The notes under the pieces were generated by a model that saw only the letters and a list, made by a program, of their open reading frames with translations, had not been told where the DNA came from and made no database searches. From Sulfitobacter mediterraneus (GTDB lineage Bacteria; Pseudomonadota; Alphaproteobacteria; Rhodobacterales; Rhodobacteraceae), in assembly GCF_016801775.1 (NCBI RefSeq), contig NZ_CP069004.1, forward strand, positions 3,596,001-3,660,000: a stretch of 64,000 bases of DNA, written 5' to 3'. Of this stretch, positions 8,705 through 16,488 are shown one piece after another. Position numbers and translations under genes: made by a program. Position 1 is the first letter of the stretch. Each line of letters opens with the position of its first letter.

Positions 8705-9780
8705 CTGCGCAACCGATCCGGCAAGAGCTGCGCCACCAGATCGTCGGGCAGGGCAGATGTCACCCCGCGCACCAGATCAGCCAGCAATTGTGATGCCGCC
8801 GGAGCTGTCTGAAAACCGTAACCGCCTTGTCCGGCGCACCAGACGAAACTCTCATCCTCAGGATCAGGCCCCAAAACCAGCGCCTTGTCCGGTGCAAAAC
8901 TGCGCAGCCCTGCCCAAGACGCCAACAACCGTGTAACCGGTGTGCGCACCATGCCTTCATACCGCGCCAACCCCTCGGCCAGCACCATATCGTCGGCCCA
9001 TGCATCCTGCGGCGCAACCACGTCTTCATCGGCGGGAGAGACCAGCAGTGCACCCGCATCGGGCTTTGCGTACCAGCTTTCGCCAACGCCAAAGAACATC
9101 GGCCAATTTTGCGGATCTAGCCCATCCGGCGCTGGAATGCGTGCCATGGACCGGCGGCGCGGCGTGATCCCTATCGGCGCAATGCCTGCGGCCTGCGCCA
9201 CCTCATCGGCCCATGCCCCTGCCGCATTGACCAGCTTGGCCGCGCCATAGGTCTGGCCTGCAGCCACAACCTGCCAACCATCCGCCTGACGGGTGATTGC
9301 CGTGACCTCCGCCTTGGTGACAATTGCGCCGCCATTGCCCCGGATCTGCCGAATGAAATCCTGCATCAAACGGTCGGTGTCGATGTCATAGCCGGCCTCG
9401 TGATAGCCAGCGAATGTGAACTTGGCCGGATCAAGGATCGGGACCAGTTGCATCGCGCGGTTCTTGGAAATCCGGTCGATCCCCATGGTGACCACATCAT
9501 CCTCAAACGCGTCCGCCTCATCATCGCGGGCGATGATCATCAATCCGCGCGGGCTGAGATATCCGCCGTTGGCCTCGCGGTGGTAGGCGGCGCTGGCCTT
9601 GTTCAGCGCAATGGTGCTGGGCAGTCCATAGTTCTGCTCAAACATCGCGGCAGACCGCCCCGATGCGTGATAGCCGGTGGCCTGTTCCCGCTCCAGAACG
9701 GTGATGCGGAAATGCTCAGACAGCCGCGCCGCTGCTGACAACCCGGCGATGCCGCCGCCAATAACGACAATATCACTCAC
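8701..9780 (-). CDS. FAD-dependent oxidoreductase, D-amino-acid/glycine oxidase (DAO) family
   Basis: 359 residues from the GTG at 9780, which is preceded by an excellent GGAGG; an ATG 24 codons upstream lies deep inside the neighbouring gene and is rejected. The N terminus carries the dinucleotide-binding I-G-G-G-I-A-G-L. The body matches DAO-fold amine or D-amino-acid oxidases, and C-terminal W-C-A-G-Q-G-G-Y-G supports an FAD-contacting segment. The expected reaction is oxidative deamination or demethylation of a small amine; the substrate is unknown. It overlaps the upstream aldo-keto reductase by 8 bases and the downstream DUF938 gene by 4. Confidence 0.83.
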   Translation of the reverse strand: MSDIVVIGGGIAGLSAAARLSEHFRITVLEREQATGYHASGRSAAMFEQNYGLPSTIALNKASAAYHREANGGYLSPRGLMIIARDDEADAFEDDVVTMGIDRISKNRAMQLVPILDPAKFTFAGYHEAGYDIDTDRLMQDFIRQIRGNGGAIVTKAEVTAITRQADGWQVVAAGQTYGAAKLVNAAGAWADEVAQAAGIAPIGITPRRRSMARIPAPDGLDPQNWPMFFGVGESWYAKPDAGALLVSPADEDVVAPQDAWADDMVLAEGLARYEGMVRTPVTRLLASWAGLRSFAPDKALVLGPDPEDESFVWCAGQGGYGFQTAPAASQLLADLVRGVTSALPDDLVAQLLPDRLRR

Positions 9781-10717
9781 CCTGTTCCTCCAACCGGTCT
9801 GTGGCCGGGGGCGGGGTGACTGAAAGCGCGGTGATCTGATCATAAAGCGCATCGGACATCACATAGCTCAGCGCCGCCAGCGATGGCTGCAATTGCGCCC
9901 CGCTGCGGGCGGAAATGATCGGCGAGGGTGCGGTGGGATGCCGGGCCACCCAAGCCACGGCCAATGTTGCGGGATGTACGCCAACCGCCGCCGCGATCTG
10001 TGTCAGCCCCCGTGCCGCATCATGCATCTGTTGCTGGCCATATCGCGCGGCATAGCGGCTGTCTTGCGCCAGACGCCCTTCGTCATCACCCGCCGCATAT
10101 TTCCCGGTCAACAACCCTCCGCCCAGCGGCGAATAGGGCGCGACGAGAATGCCCAGATCATCCGCCATTGGCAGGATCTCGACCTCGGCCTGTCGCTTGA
10201 CCAGATTATACATCGGTTGCAGCACCGCGATCTCAAGATCAAACTTGGCCGCGATGTTTGCGGCCTTGACCACCTGCCAGGCGGCAAAGTTCGACAGGCC
10301 GATGTGCCGGACATGTCCACGTTCTTTCAGTCCGGCGAGGGTCTCAAAACTTTCGTGCATGTCAGTGTCTGGATCAAACCGGTGCAGGTACAGCACGTCC
10401 AGCGTGTCGAGACCCGTCCGCTGCCGCGAAGTTTCCGCCGAGGCCAGCAAGTTGTCCCGTCCCGCACCGCCATCATAGGCGGCCTTGGTCGCAATGATCA
10501 GATCTTCGCGGCGGTCCTGAACGAACCGTCCCAGAAGGGTCTCTGAGGCGCCACCTGTGTAAACATGTGCCGTGTCAAAATGGGTGATGCCCGCCGCCAG
10601 ACAGGCGTCAAACATCTCGCGCGACTGCGCTTCATCGGCGCGTCCGCCAAATTGCATCGTGCCAAAGGCAAAGCGGCTGGCGGGGGTGCCATTGGGGCTG
10701 GTCAAGGTCTGTTTCAT
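9773..10717 (-). CDS. aldo/keto reductase
   Basis: 314 residues with an AKR (beta/alpha)8 pattern. The catalytic tetrad is visible as Asp and Tyr in F-D-T-A-H-V-Y, Lys in I-A-T-K-A-A-Y and His in L-Y-L-H-R-F-D; the NADPH-binding end includes I-I-S-A-R-S. The enzyme should reduce aldehydes or ketones with NADPH in the cytoplasm. The ATG at 10717 is where family similarity begins (M-K-Q-T-L); the longer open frame upstream belongs to shadow sequence. It lies 47 nt after the GST gene and overlaps the oxidase, so it sits in the same unit. Confidence 0.87.
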   Translation of the reverse strand: MKQTLTSPNGTPASRFAFGTMQFGGRADEAQSREMFDACLAAGITHFDTAHVYTGGASETLLGRFVQDRREDLIIATKAAYDGGAGRDNLLASAETSRQRTGLDTLDVLYLHRFDPDTDMHESFETLAGLKERGHVRHIGLSNFAAWQVVKAANIAAKFDLEIAVLQPMYNLVKRQAEVEILPMADDLGILVAPYSPLGGGLLTGKYAAGDDEGRLAQDSRYAARYGQQQMHDAARGLTQIAAAVGVHPATLAVAWVARHPTAPSPIISARSGAQLQPSLAALSYVMSDALYDQITALSVTPPPATDRLEEQGE

Positions 10718-10764
10718 AACGCGACGGTGGCATGCGGCGCGGAGCGGTGCAATGGGGCGCGGCT

Positions 10765-11373
10765 CTACTCTTCGGACTTTTCCAATGCCCGTTGATATGC
10801 AGGCCGGTTCTGGATCATCTGCACAAACCCGGCCAGCGCGGGAAAGTCCTTGGCCCGCTCTTGCCGCATCGCAATCTCCGCCGGAAAGCTCAGCATGATA
10901 TCCGCCGCGGACAGGCTGTCTTGCACAAAATGCCCCGAGGGGCGCACAAGGCTGTTCATATAGCGATAATGGTTGTCGAGCTCTGCCGTGATGCGCGGAT
11001 GCAGCGGTTTGCCCGCATCGCCCAAACGCCCCACGTAAAGCTTCAGCAAGATCGGTGTCATGGCCGAGCCTTCGGCGAAATGCATCAGCTCCAGATGCCG
11101 CAGATAGGCTGGCGTGTCCCGCTCCGGAATCATTTCCGGCGCGTAACGACCGCATAGGACTTCGACAATCGCCGCACTTTCGGTGATCAACGTGCCGTCC
11201 AGCTCGATCATCGGGGATTTGCCCAAGGGATGCACCAGCTGCAACTCGGGCGGGGCCAGATTGGTCTGCGCATCACGTTTGTAATGGGCGATGGTATAGG
11301 GCTCGCCCAGTTCCTCCAGCAGCCACAAAATGCGGTGCGAACGGGATCGGTTGAGATGGTGAACATGGATCAT
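10765..11373 (-). CDS. glutathione S-transferase family protein
   Basis: 202 residues with an N-terminal thioredoxin-like GST domain (M-I-H-V-H-H-L-N start, S-R-S-H-R-I-L-W-L-L-E-E-L, cis-Pro region G-K-S-P-M-I, and E-S-A-A-I glutathione site) and an all-helical C-terminal domain. It probably conjugates or isomerises an electrophile with glutathione. First gene of the minus-strand unit running down to 7263, and divergent from the ectoine synthase gene across only 70 nt. ATG at 11373 is preferred over an in-frame TTG five codons earlier. Confidence 0.85.
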   Translation of the reverse strand: MIHVHHLNRSRSHRILWLLEELGEPYTIAHYKRDAQTNLAPPELQLVHPLGKSPMIELDGTLITESAAIVEVLCGRYAPEMIPERDTPAYLRHLELMHFAEGSAMTPILLKLYVGRLGDAGKPLHPRITAELDNHYRYMNSLVRPSGHFVQDSLSAADIMLSFPAEIAMRQERAKDFPALAGFVQMIQNRPAYQRALEKSEE

Positions 11374-11443
11374 GGCATGGACTTTCAAATGCGGCTGTTG
11401 TCAGTCTAGACCCAGATCAGGGAATGAAAAGGGACGCAGTGAA

Positions 11444-11839
11444 ATGATTGTTCAAGATCACAGACAATTGCGCGGTACAGAACGCGACGCTGCCGGTCCG
11501 GGCTGGACCAGCCTGCGGCTTTTGGTGAAGTCCGATGGCATGGGGTTTTCCATGACCGAAACCCATGTACTGCCCGGCGCCGTGCTGCGGCTGGAATACA
11601 AACACCATATCGAGGCCTGCTATTGCATCGGCGGGGCAGGGACGGTGATTGAACTGGACAGCGGCACGCGCCACGAGATCACGCCCGGGGTTCTTTATGC
11701 GCCTAATGCCCATGACCGGCACGAGGTGCATGTGCCCGAGGACGGCGAGGCGCTGCATCTGATCTGCGTGTTCTCACCGGCGCTTCAGGGCGATGAGGTG
11801 CATGGGCCAGATGGCAGCTATGCCGCGCCGGAGGGATGA
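11444..11839 (+). CDS. ectC: ectoine synthase EctC, orphan copy
   Basis: 131 residues over the full length of EctC, the cupin enzyme that cyclises N-gamma-acetyl-diaminobutyrate to the osmolyte ectoine. The three metal ligands defined in the Paenibacillus lautus enzyme (Glu57, Tyr85, His93) are present at the same residue numbers, and the family strings Y-K-H-H and C-V-F-S-P-A-L are intact. No ectA, ectB or ectD occurs in the window: neighbours are a GST (divergent) and an IS110 stub. Start ATG 11444 opens the M-I-V motif; the 24 codons upstream are not family-like. Solitary EctC proteins are known in bacteria lacking the pathway, where the role is debated. Could be a true EctC working on imported or trans-encoded precursor, or a re-purposed cupin. 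Confidence 0.88.
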   Translation: MIVQDHRQLRGTERDAAGPGWTSLRLLVKSDGMGFSMTETHVLPGAVLRLEYKHHIEACYCIGGAGTVIELDSGTRHEITPGVLYAPNAHDRHEVHVPEDGEALHLICVFSPALQGDEVHGPDGSYAAPEG

Positions 11840-11874
11840 ACTGACCCTTCTGTATCTCTGCTTTGCTATATTGC

Positions 11875-11910
11875 CCCCGTCAGGCGCCTTGGCCAAGGTC
11901 GCTGACGGGG
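11875..11910. terminator. nested stem-loop downstream of ectC
   Basis: CCCCGTCAG (11875-11883) pairs perfectly with CTGACGGGG (11902-11910). Inside lies a second palindrome, CCTTGGCCAAGG (11887-11898), separated by 3-nt internal bulges. It begins 36 nt after the ectC stop and has no T run. It could be an ectC terminator or the end of the truncated insertion sequence. Confidence 0.5.
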
Positions 11911-12034
11911 CGGTGTATGGCGTCTGAGCCTTGTGGCAATGACCACGTTTGCTAGCGAGCCAGCACCGTCTCTCTTCATCATCTCGAACAGTTGCATGTG
12001 GCCGATCAGGACCACGGATCAGAAGGAAGAGAAC

Positions 12035-12229
12035 ATGGACAAGATACCACAAGACGCAATCATTGGCATAGATGTCAGTCGCGATTGGCTTGATATTCAC
12101 TGGCTGCCAGACAACCAAGGGTTGCGATTGCCCAACACAGATGAAGGGCATGAGCGCTTGAGCGAGATGGCTCTGTCGCAAAGAGCGCTGGTGTGTTTCG
12201 AGGCGACCGGCGGCCAGGAATGGCGGCTA
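12035..12229 (+). pseudogene. IS110-family transposase, N-terminal fragment
   Basis: From the ATG at 12035 the first 65 codons match the DEDD-type RuvC-like N terminus of IS110 transposases: I-I-G-I-D-V-S-R-D-W-L-D-I-H with the first catalytic Asp and C-F-E-A-T-G-G-Q-E-W-R-L with the Glu. Similarity stops at the CTA codon 12227-12229, where the sequence changes abruptly into the 3' end of the opposing HxlR-like gene; the remaining DEDD domain and the transposase_20 domain are missing. The frame runs on to 12466 without family resemblance. It is the remnant of an insertion followed by deletion. IS110 elements lack long terminal inverted repeats, so its ends cannot be fixed here. Confidence 0.82.
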
Positions 12230-12769
12230 GCCAAACCTGATTTCAGGTGCAGTGATCCTGCTGATCACTTCTCCTGTGTTCACGGCACGATAAATCGATC
12301 TTGGGGGGCGGGCGGCCTGGTCAACGCTGCGGCAGACCCAATTTCTGCTCTCCATCGACTTCAACGACTGGGACAAAGCCCGGTCCGTAATGGTTTGCAG
12401 ATTTCGTTTGATCTGATTGAAATGACTTGGCGCATGAAGCGATGTCAGCACCGGCAATGTCCATGACCTGCGCAGCAAATCCTGACCTTCATCCATCGGA
12501 ACCTTTTGAACTTTGTTGGCGATCGCTGCAGCGGCAATGCCCAGCGCCGTCAGTCTAAACTCCGGGCGCAGGGGGTGCCCGTAGCCGGGGTTTCTTTCCA
12601 CCAACCCTATTTTGATCAGATGGTCCAGACTCTGCGCGAATGCGGTCCGGCTTGCCCCCGTCGCGGCCAGCAATGGCGCCTGCCGCGCCGCGACACCTTC
12701 ATGCAGGTTTGATAAGATGGGCAGCGCCCAAGCTCTTGAGGTGATGTTGACAAACAGCGCTATGTCCAT
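12227..12769 (-). CDS. HxlR-like winged-helix regulator with two HTH modules
   Basis: 180 residues that read as two successive HxlR/MarR-like winged-helix halves: residues 8-75 (W-A-L-P-I-L-S-N-L ... L-D-H-L-I-K-I-G-L-V-E-R) and 95-170 (W-T-L-P-V-L-T-S-L ... S-L-K-S-M-E-S-R-N-W-V). HxlR proteins are small redox- or aldehyde-responsive repressors, usually single domain. It is divergent from a VOC protein gene across 39 nt, the typical layout of a local regulator and target. The stop codon (12227-12229) coincides with the junction to the IS110 stub, so the natural C terminus may have been altered. No ribosome site precedes the ATG. Confidence 0.72.
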   Translation of the reverse strand: MDIALFVNITSRAWALPILSNLHEGVAARQAPLLAATGASRTAFAQSLDHLIKIGLVERNPGYGHPLRPEFRLTALGIAAAAIANKVQKVPMDEGQDLLRRSWTLPVLTSLHAPSHFNQIKRNLQTITDRALSQSLKSMESRNWVCRSVDQAARPPRSIYRAVNTGEVISRITAPEIRFG

Positions 12770-12771
12770 AA

Positions 12772-12786
12772 AGTATAGTTAGTATA
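12772..12786. promoter_or_regulatory. AGTATA direct repeat between the HxlR-like and VOC genes
   Basis: AGTATA occurs at 12772-12777 and 12781-12786, nine bases apart, in the 39-nt AT-rich gap between the divergent regulator and VOC genes. The minus strand also reads TATACT here, which resembles a -10 element for the regulator. Characterised HxlR proteins bind paired repeats near their own promoters, so this is a plausible operator, but it is unproven. Confidence 0.4.
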
Positions 12787-12808
12787 TTTAGAATCGTAAG
12801 GAAAGACC

Positions 12809-13189
12809 ATGTCGCTCATTTCGTTGGACAAGACCATCACCATCGCATTCTCCGTCAAGGACCGACATGCCAGCGCCGCATGGTTTGAACGCATGCTGGG
12901 GTTTGAAACGCTATACCACGCAGACGAGGCAGGCTGGTCAGAGCTTCAAACCAATACCGCAGGCGTCACACTTGGCCTGGGCGAGCACACCAAACCCGCG
13001 CCCGGCAACTGCGTACCGGTTTTCGGGACCGCCGATCTCGATACTGCAAGGCAGGCGCTGGAACAGGCCGAGGTCAAATTTGACGGTGCAACCGATGTGG
13101 TCGAAGGGATGGTGAAAACAGCAACCTTCTATGACCCCGATGGCAACGCATTGATGCTTGCCGAAGACCTCACCGGGCAATCACAGTAG
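12809..13189 (+). CDS. VOC-superfamily (glyoxalase/bleomycin-resistance-like) protein
   Basis: 126 residues with the paired beta-alpha-beta-beta-beta modules of the vicinal oxygen chelate fold: W-F-E-R-M-L-G-F-E-T-L in the first half and the closing F-Y-D-P-D-G-N-A-L-M-L-A-E in the second, where the Glu is the usual metal ligand. Likely a small-molecule lyase, isomerase or binding protein; substrate unknown. AAGGAAAG lies 7 nt before the ATG. Probably controlled by the divergent HxlR-like regulator. Confidence 0.83.
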   Translation: MSLISLDKTITIAFSVKDRHASAAWFERMLGFETLYHADEAGWSELQTNTAGVTLGLGEHTKPAPGNCVPVFGTADLDTARQALEQAEVKFDGATDVVEGMVKTATFYDPDGNALMLAEDLTGQSQ

Positions 13190-13493
13190 GGCGCTGGACA
13201 AACGGCGCGTGCCTTACTCTGCCCAGCAGGCAGCGACTTTCCGGCTTTGACAAAATGCGAAGGATTTGTTGGGCGGGACGAAACGAGCTTTCTGCCAAAA
13301 GCGCCCAAAACCCGATTTCTTGTGTTTAGAGATATGACCCCTGAACGGCAAACCTATGCACACTTGGCCGGCGACGGCGAGGCGAGATAAGCAGCCGTTC
13401 ACGCGCACCATGGCAAACCATCGAGAATGCCGGAGGGGCAATCGTCCGCAGCTCAAAATTGAGGCTGGGTTGAGTTAGAATCTGGACACTTGA
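13190..13493. other. gap between convergent genes, no recognised gene
   Basis: 304 nt between the 3' ends of the VOC gene and the tautomerase gene. An 80-codon open frame on the minus strand (13214-13456) has no recognised family, signal or ribosome site and is left uncalled. The gap is unusually long for a convergent pair in this genome and may hold decayed DNA. Confidence 0.5.
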
Positions 13494-13712
13494 TCAGCTG
13501 CGTGCGCGCATCTCCAAAGCATCTTCTGTTTTGAGAATATTTCCGCCGTATCCCCATGCACCACTGCGCACCTCGTGTATACGAACGGATGTTCCGGCTC
13601 TGATCGTCAGACCGGCTACTTCGCCGAAGGCATCTGTCACCTTTTGTATTATCTCGGCTTTCTCCTTTGTCGAAAATACACCTTCAAGAACTTGGATATC
13701 GATAGATGGCAT
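13494..13712 (-). CDS. 4-oxalocrotonate tautomerase family protein
   Basis: 72 residues beginning M-P-S-I-D-I-Q-V; after Met removal the N-terminal Pro is the catalytic base of this family, and R-I-H-E-V and the G-Y-G-G strand follow as expected. It should catalyse keto-enol tautomerisation of a small acid as a homo-oligomer. The start at 13712 is fixed by the Pro and by AAAGGAG upstream. Divergent from the thioesterase gene at 13836 across 123 nt. Confidence 0.85.
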   Translation of the reverse strand: MPSIDIQVLEGVFSTKEKAEIIQKVTDAFGEVAGLTIRAGTSVRIHEVRSGAWGYGGNILKTEDALEMRARS

Positions 13713-13835
13713 CGCTTGCTCCTTTGACTGTAGCCATGCGGCCGATGAATCATCGCAGCGATCGTTTGGCCTGCGACGCGACCCATGATAGTTTTTACTG
13801 AAAAATTGCCAGCTCAAACAGAAAGGCGCCAGAGA

Positions 13836-14270
13836 ATGACTGCCATGATTTCCTTCCGTTCTGTTGTTGACCCCTCGGATTGTGATTTTCTGGGGCATAT
13901 GAATGTTTCAAAGTACTTTGCCGCCTGTTCAGATGGTGTGTTTGCCATTCAAGCAGAAATGGGGTTAACCGCCAGTGACATGCGCTCGGGCCGCAAGCTG
14001 TCGTTTGCGGTCGTACATGCCGAAAGCGATTTTCGCTCAGAACTGTCATCGGGTGATGCCATTCGGTTGGAAACGTCGATTGTCGCCATGGGGACCAAAT
14101 CCATCACATTTCGCCACCACCTTATCCGGTCCGAAGACGATGCAATCGCGTTTGAAACACTGTTCAAATGTGTCATGCTCAATCTGGAAACACGCAGAGC
14201 AACGGACATCCCGGATGATGTCCGGCAAAGAGCGAGTGCATGGTTGGAAAAGGATGCGGACGGCGCATAG
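13836..14270 (+). CDS. acyl-CoA thioesterase, 4HBT hotdog fold
   Basis: 144 residues with the YbgC/4HBT pattern: D-C-D-F-L-G-H-M-N-V near the N terminus (catalytic Asp and the G-H-M-N loop), the long helix K-Y-F-A-A-C-S-D-G-V, and beta strands including F-K-C-V-M-L-N. It probably hydrolyses an acyl-CoA in the cytoplasm; the acyl group is unknown. ATG 13836 follows an AAAGG-type site. A SAM methyltransferase follows after 92 nt on the same strand. Confidence 0.8.
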   Translation: MTAMISFRSVVDPSDCDFLGHMNVSKYFAACSDGVFAIQAEMGLTASDMRSGRKLSFAVVHAESDFRSELSSGDAIRLETSIVAMGTKSITFRHHLIRSEDDAIAFETLFKCVMLNLETRRATDIPDDVRQRASAWLEKDADGA

Positions 14271-14362
14271 GGCAAACCGTTCACATCCTGTGAAGGTAGA
14301 CAGCGTGGCCGCAGAAAGACAGGGCGAATTCGATCAAACATGCAGTGCGGGAGGGGAACAAC

Positions 14363-15166
14363 ATGGTGAACACGGAATGGCAACTCAGCGGCAATATGGC
14401 CGAGCGATACGAAGAACACCTCGTACCTGTCATATTCACCCCATGGGCCAACGACCTGATTGCGCGGGTGGACTTTGCGCCCGGTGACCGCCTTCTCGAT
14501 CTTGCCTGCGGTACAGGGATCGTCGCGCGATTGGCAACCCGGTCAGGTGTTATGGCGACAGGTGGTGATATCAATCCCGGTATGTTGGCTGTTGCAAAGG
14601 AACGCTCGGCCGGGCTGAACGCGACTTTTCAATTGGCAGATGCACTAGACCTGCCTTTCGAGGATGAAAGCTTTGATGCGATCATTTGTCAGCAAGGTCT
14701 TCAGTTTTTTCCAGACAAACCTGCCGCTGTGTCCGAATGTTTGCGGGTCTTGAAGCCCGGAGGCAGGGCTGTGTTTTGCACGGCGCGTGGTTTGGAAGAA
14801 AATCCCTTGATGCAGGCACAGGTGGCGGCGTTCAGCCGCTATTTCGGGGAAGAGGCCACCCAGGCAATCCGTGCGGTTTGTGGTTTTCCCGACGCGGAGA
14901 AGGTGCAGGCTCTGTTCGACAATGCGGGTTTCGGGCAGGTCGCCGTTGAGACGGTTGTTCTTGATCTCGAAGCCGAAGATGGGTCCGATTTTGTAAACGG
15001 TTTGATGATGGCCACTCCTGTTGCGGAACGCATCGCTGCAATGAACCAGGCTGAAAGAACAGCATTGCATGATGATATGCTTAAAGAGTTCGGTGCCTGT
15101 TATGATGGAACCGCGTTGCATTTTCCCCATAGCGCCAATGTTGTTTCGGCGTCGCGGGCCTTGTGA
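14363..15166 (+). CDS. class I SAM-dependent methyltransferase
   Basis: 267 residues. Motif I is L-L-D-L-A-C-G-T-G-I-V-A-R-L, motif II ends in G-G-D-I-N, then D-A-L-D-L-P-F and the post-motif Q-Q-G-L-Q-F-F-P-D of the UbiE/Methyltransf_11 group; V-L-K-P-G-G-R follows. The substrate cannot be predicted. The ATG at 14363 has GGGAGGGG eight bases upstream and is preferred over a GTG at 14345. Confidence 0.85.
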   Translation: MVNTEWQLSGNMAERYEEHLVPVIFTPWANDLIARVDFAPGDRLLDLACGTGIVARLATRSGVMATGGDINPGMLAVAKERSAGLNATFQLADALDLPFEDESFDAIICQQGLQFFPDKPAAVSECLRVLKPGGRAVFCTARGLEENPLMQAQVAAFSRYFGEEATQAIRAVCGFPDAEKVQALFDNAGFGQVAVETVVLDLEAEDGSDFVNGLMMATPVAERIAAMNQAERTALHDDMLKEFGACYDGTALHFPHSANVVSASRAL

Positions 15167-15854
15167 CAATCAAAGTGCGCGATACAGGGAATGGCGGCTG
15201 CATCAGAAAACCGATTTCATTACCCTTGGATCTCTAGAGATTACTACTGGCGGCTCAGCCCGTGCCGGAAGGGGGGCAATCGAATTTTATGGCCAGCGGT
15301 AAGTTTCCAAATCTGCGAAAGATTATGCCTCGGTCGGTTTTCGAACTTTCATCAAATCAAGGGGGAAGGGCCAAGGGCAAATCGCATTCTCAGATTAAGG
15401 AGCGCAAAAGCCAGTTGGCGACCGGTATTTTGCTGAACCGATAGCCCCATCCGATGAACAAGTTCGCTCGCCATGGGGATGGCGTCGGAAAAAGTGATGG
15501 CCATCTCGACAATAAGATCCACCAGAACAAGTGAACCTTTGCTGTCGCGACCCAGTCGGAAAATTTGGAACGCTGTTGCTTGTCTGATTGACTTGGCAAG
15601 AGACTGTTCACTGTCTTTGGTCCCCCACCTGCCATTTACCACGGTTTGCACCGGTCTTGGCAGAGTGGACCGGGGCGTGTCTTCCAGGCTGGTGCGTACA
15701 AGACCACTTTGTGATTGCGCCCCGCCCTGCACGATGCCCAACCGTCAGCGGGGTGGCATGACAGATCCGGCGGCACGGCAGGTCGGTAAACCACGCGACT
15801 CCTCTGTGGTTCTTCGCTATACTGAATGAGGTCAACAGAGGGAGTTCTCCTGTC
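15167..15854. other. 688-nt gap with one doubtful minus-strand ORF
   Basis: No gene is recognised here. The longest candidate is a 129-codon minus-strand frame, 15741 down to 15352, opening with TTG. It has plausible amino acid composition (e.g. L-V-D-L-I-V-E-M-A-I-T) but no known domain and no ribosome site. Opposite-strand frames are interrupted. The upstream end presumably holds the promoter of the RidA-like gene at 15855. The stretch looks like decayed or imported DNA inside an accessory region. Confidence 0.4.
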
Positions 15855-16268
15855 ATGTCCGGTCGTCAACTTATCTCGAATGGAAATCCGATGGAGAAAA
15901 TCGTCGGTTTCAGCAGAGCCGTGAGGGTCGGGTCATTTGTTGCCGTTGGCGGCACCGCCCCCGTCGATGCAAATGGCAAAACGGTCGGGATTGGTGATGT
16001 CTTCGCACAAACCACACAGTGTTTCGAGATCATCAAGGCAGCACTTGAAGATGCCGGTTCGGGCTTGGCAGATATCGTGCGAACGCGGGTGATCCTGACG
16101 GACATTGACAATTGGAAGGAGGCCATCGAAGCCCGAAAGCAATACTGCATAGATGCCCGACCGGTCGATACGATCATGGCCATAAATCGCTTTGTGAATC
16201 CCGAATGGCTCGTTGAGATCGAGGTCGATGCCGTCATTCCTGAAACGCCGGGCTCATCCCATGAATGA
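15855..16268 (+). CDS. RidA (YjgF/YER057c/UK114) family protein lacking the deaminase arginine
   Basis: 137 residues with the Rid fold signatures G-F-S-R-A-V-R-V-G-S-F-V-A-V-G-G-T-A-P near the N terminus, Q-T-T-Q-C-F-E-I-I, and the C-terminal R-P-V-D-T ... E-W-L-V-E-I-E-V-D-A-V. Canonical RidA hydrolyses enamines and imines from PLP enzymes through an Arg (Arg105 in E. coli) in the P-A-R-S segment; aligned here, that position is Asp105. It therefore probably belongs to a Rid subfamily without imine deaminase activity. GGAG precedes the ATG at a slightly long distance. No clear operon partner. Confidence 0.83.
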   Translation: MSGRQLISNGNPMEKIVGFSRAVRVGSFVAVGGTAPVDANGKTVGIGDVFAQTTQCFEIIKAALEDAGSGLADIVRTRVILTDIDNWKEAIEARKQYCIDARPVDTIMAINRFVNPEWLVEIEVDAVIPETPGSSHE

Positions 16269-16488
16269 ACCGTCGGCGATCGCTTGCTGCGCGAATGGGT
16301 TCTGGCCCTGGTCTAATTGTCCATCTGAGAAGCGCCCTGTCACCACGTGATCCGGGGCCGTATGAGCTTTTTCAACACATTCGCGGCATGGGTCAGGTGT
16401 AGCCGGTTCGGATAACACCGCCGTTCGCCGTGCGGTGCATGAACCGGTCGTATGCGGACCATGCTCCATCACAACCGGATGTCCGCTT
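16269..16488. other. gap between the RidA-like gene and a pseudogene
   Basis: 220 nt in which I recognise no gene, RNA or repeat. It separates the RidA-like gene from the 3' end of the amber-interrupted pseudogene. Confidence 0.45.
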
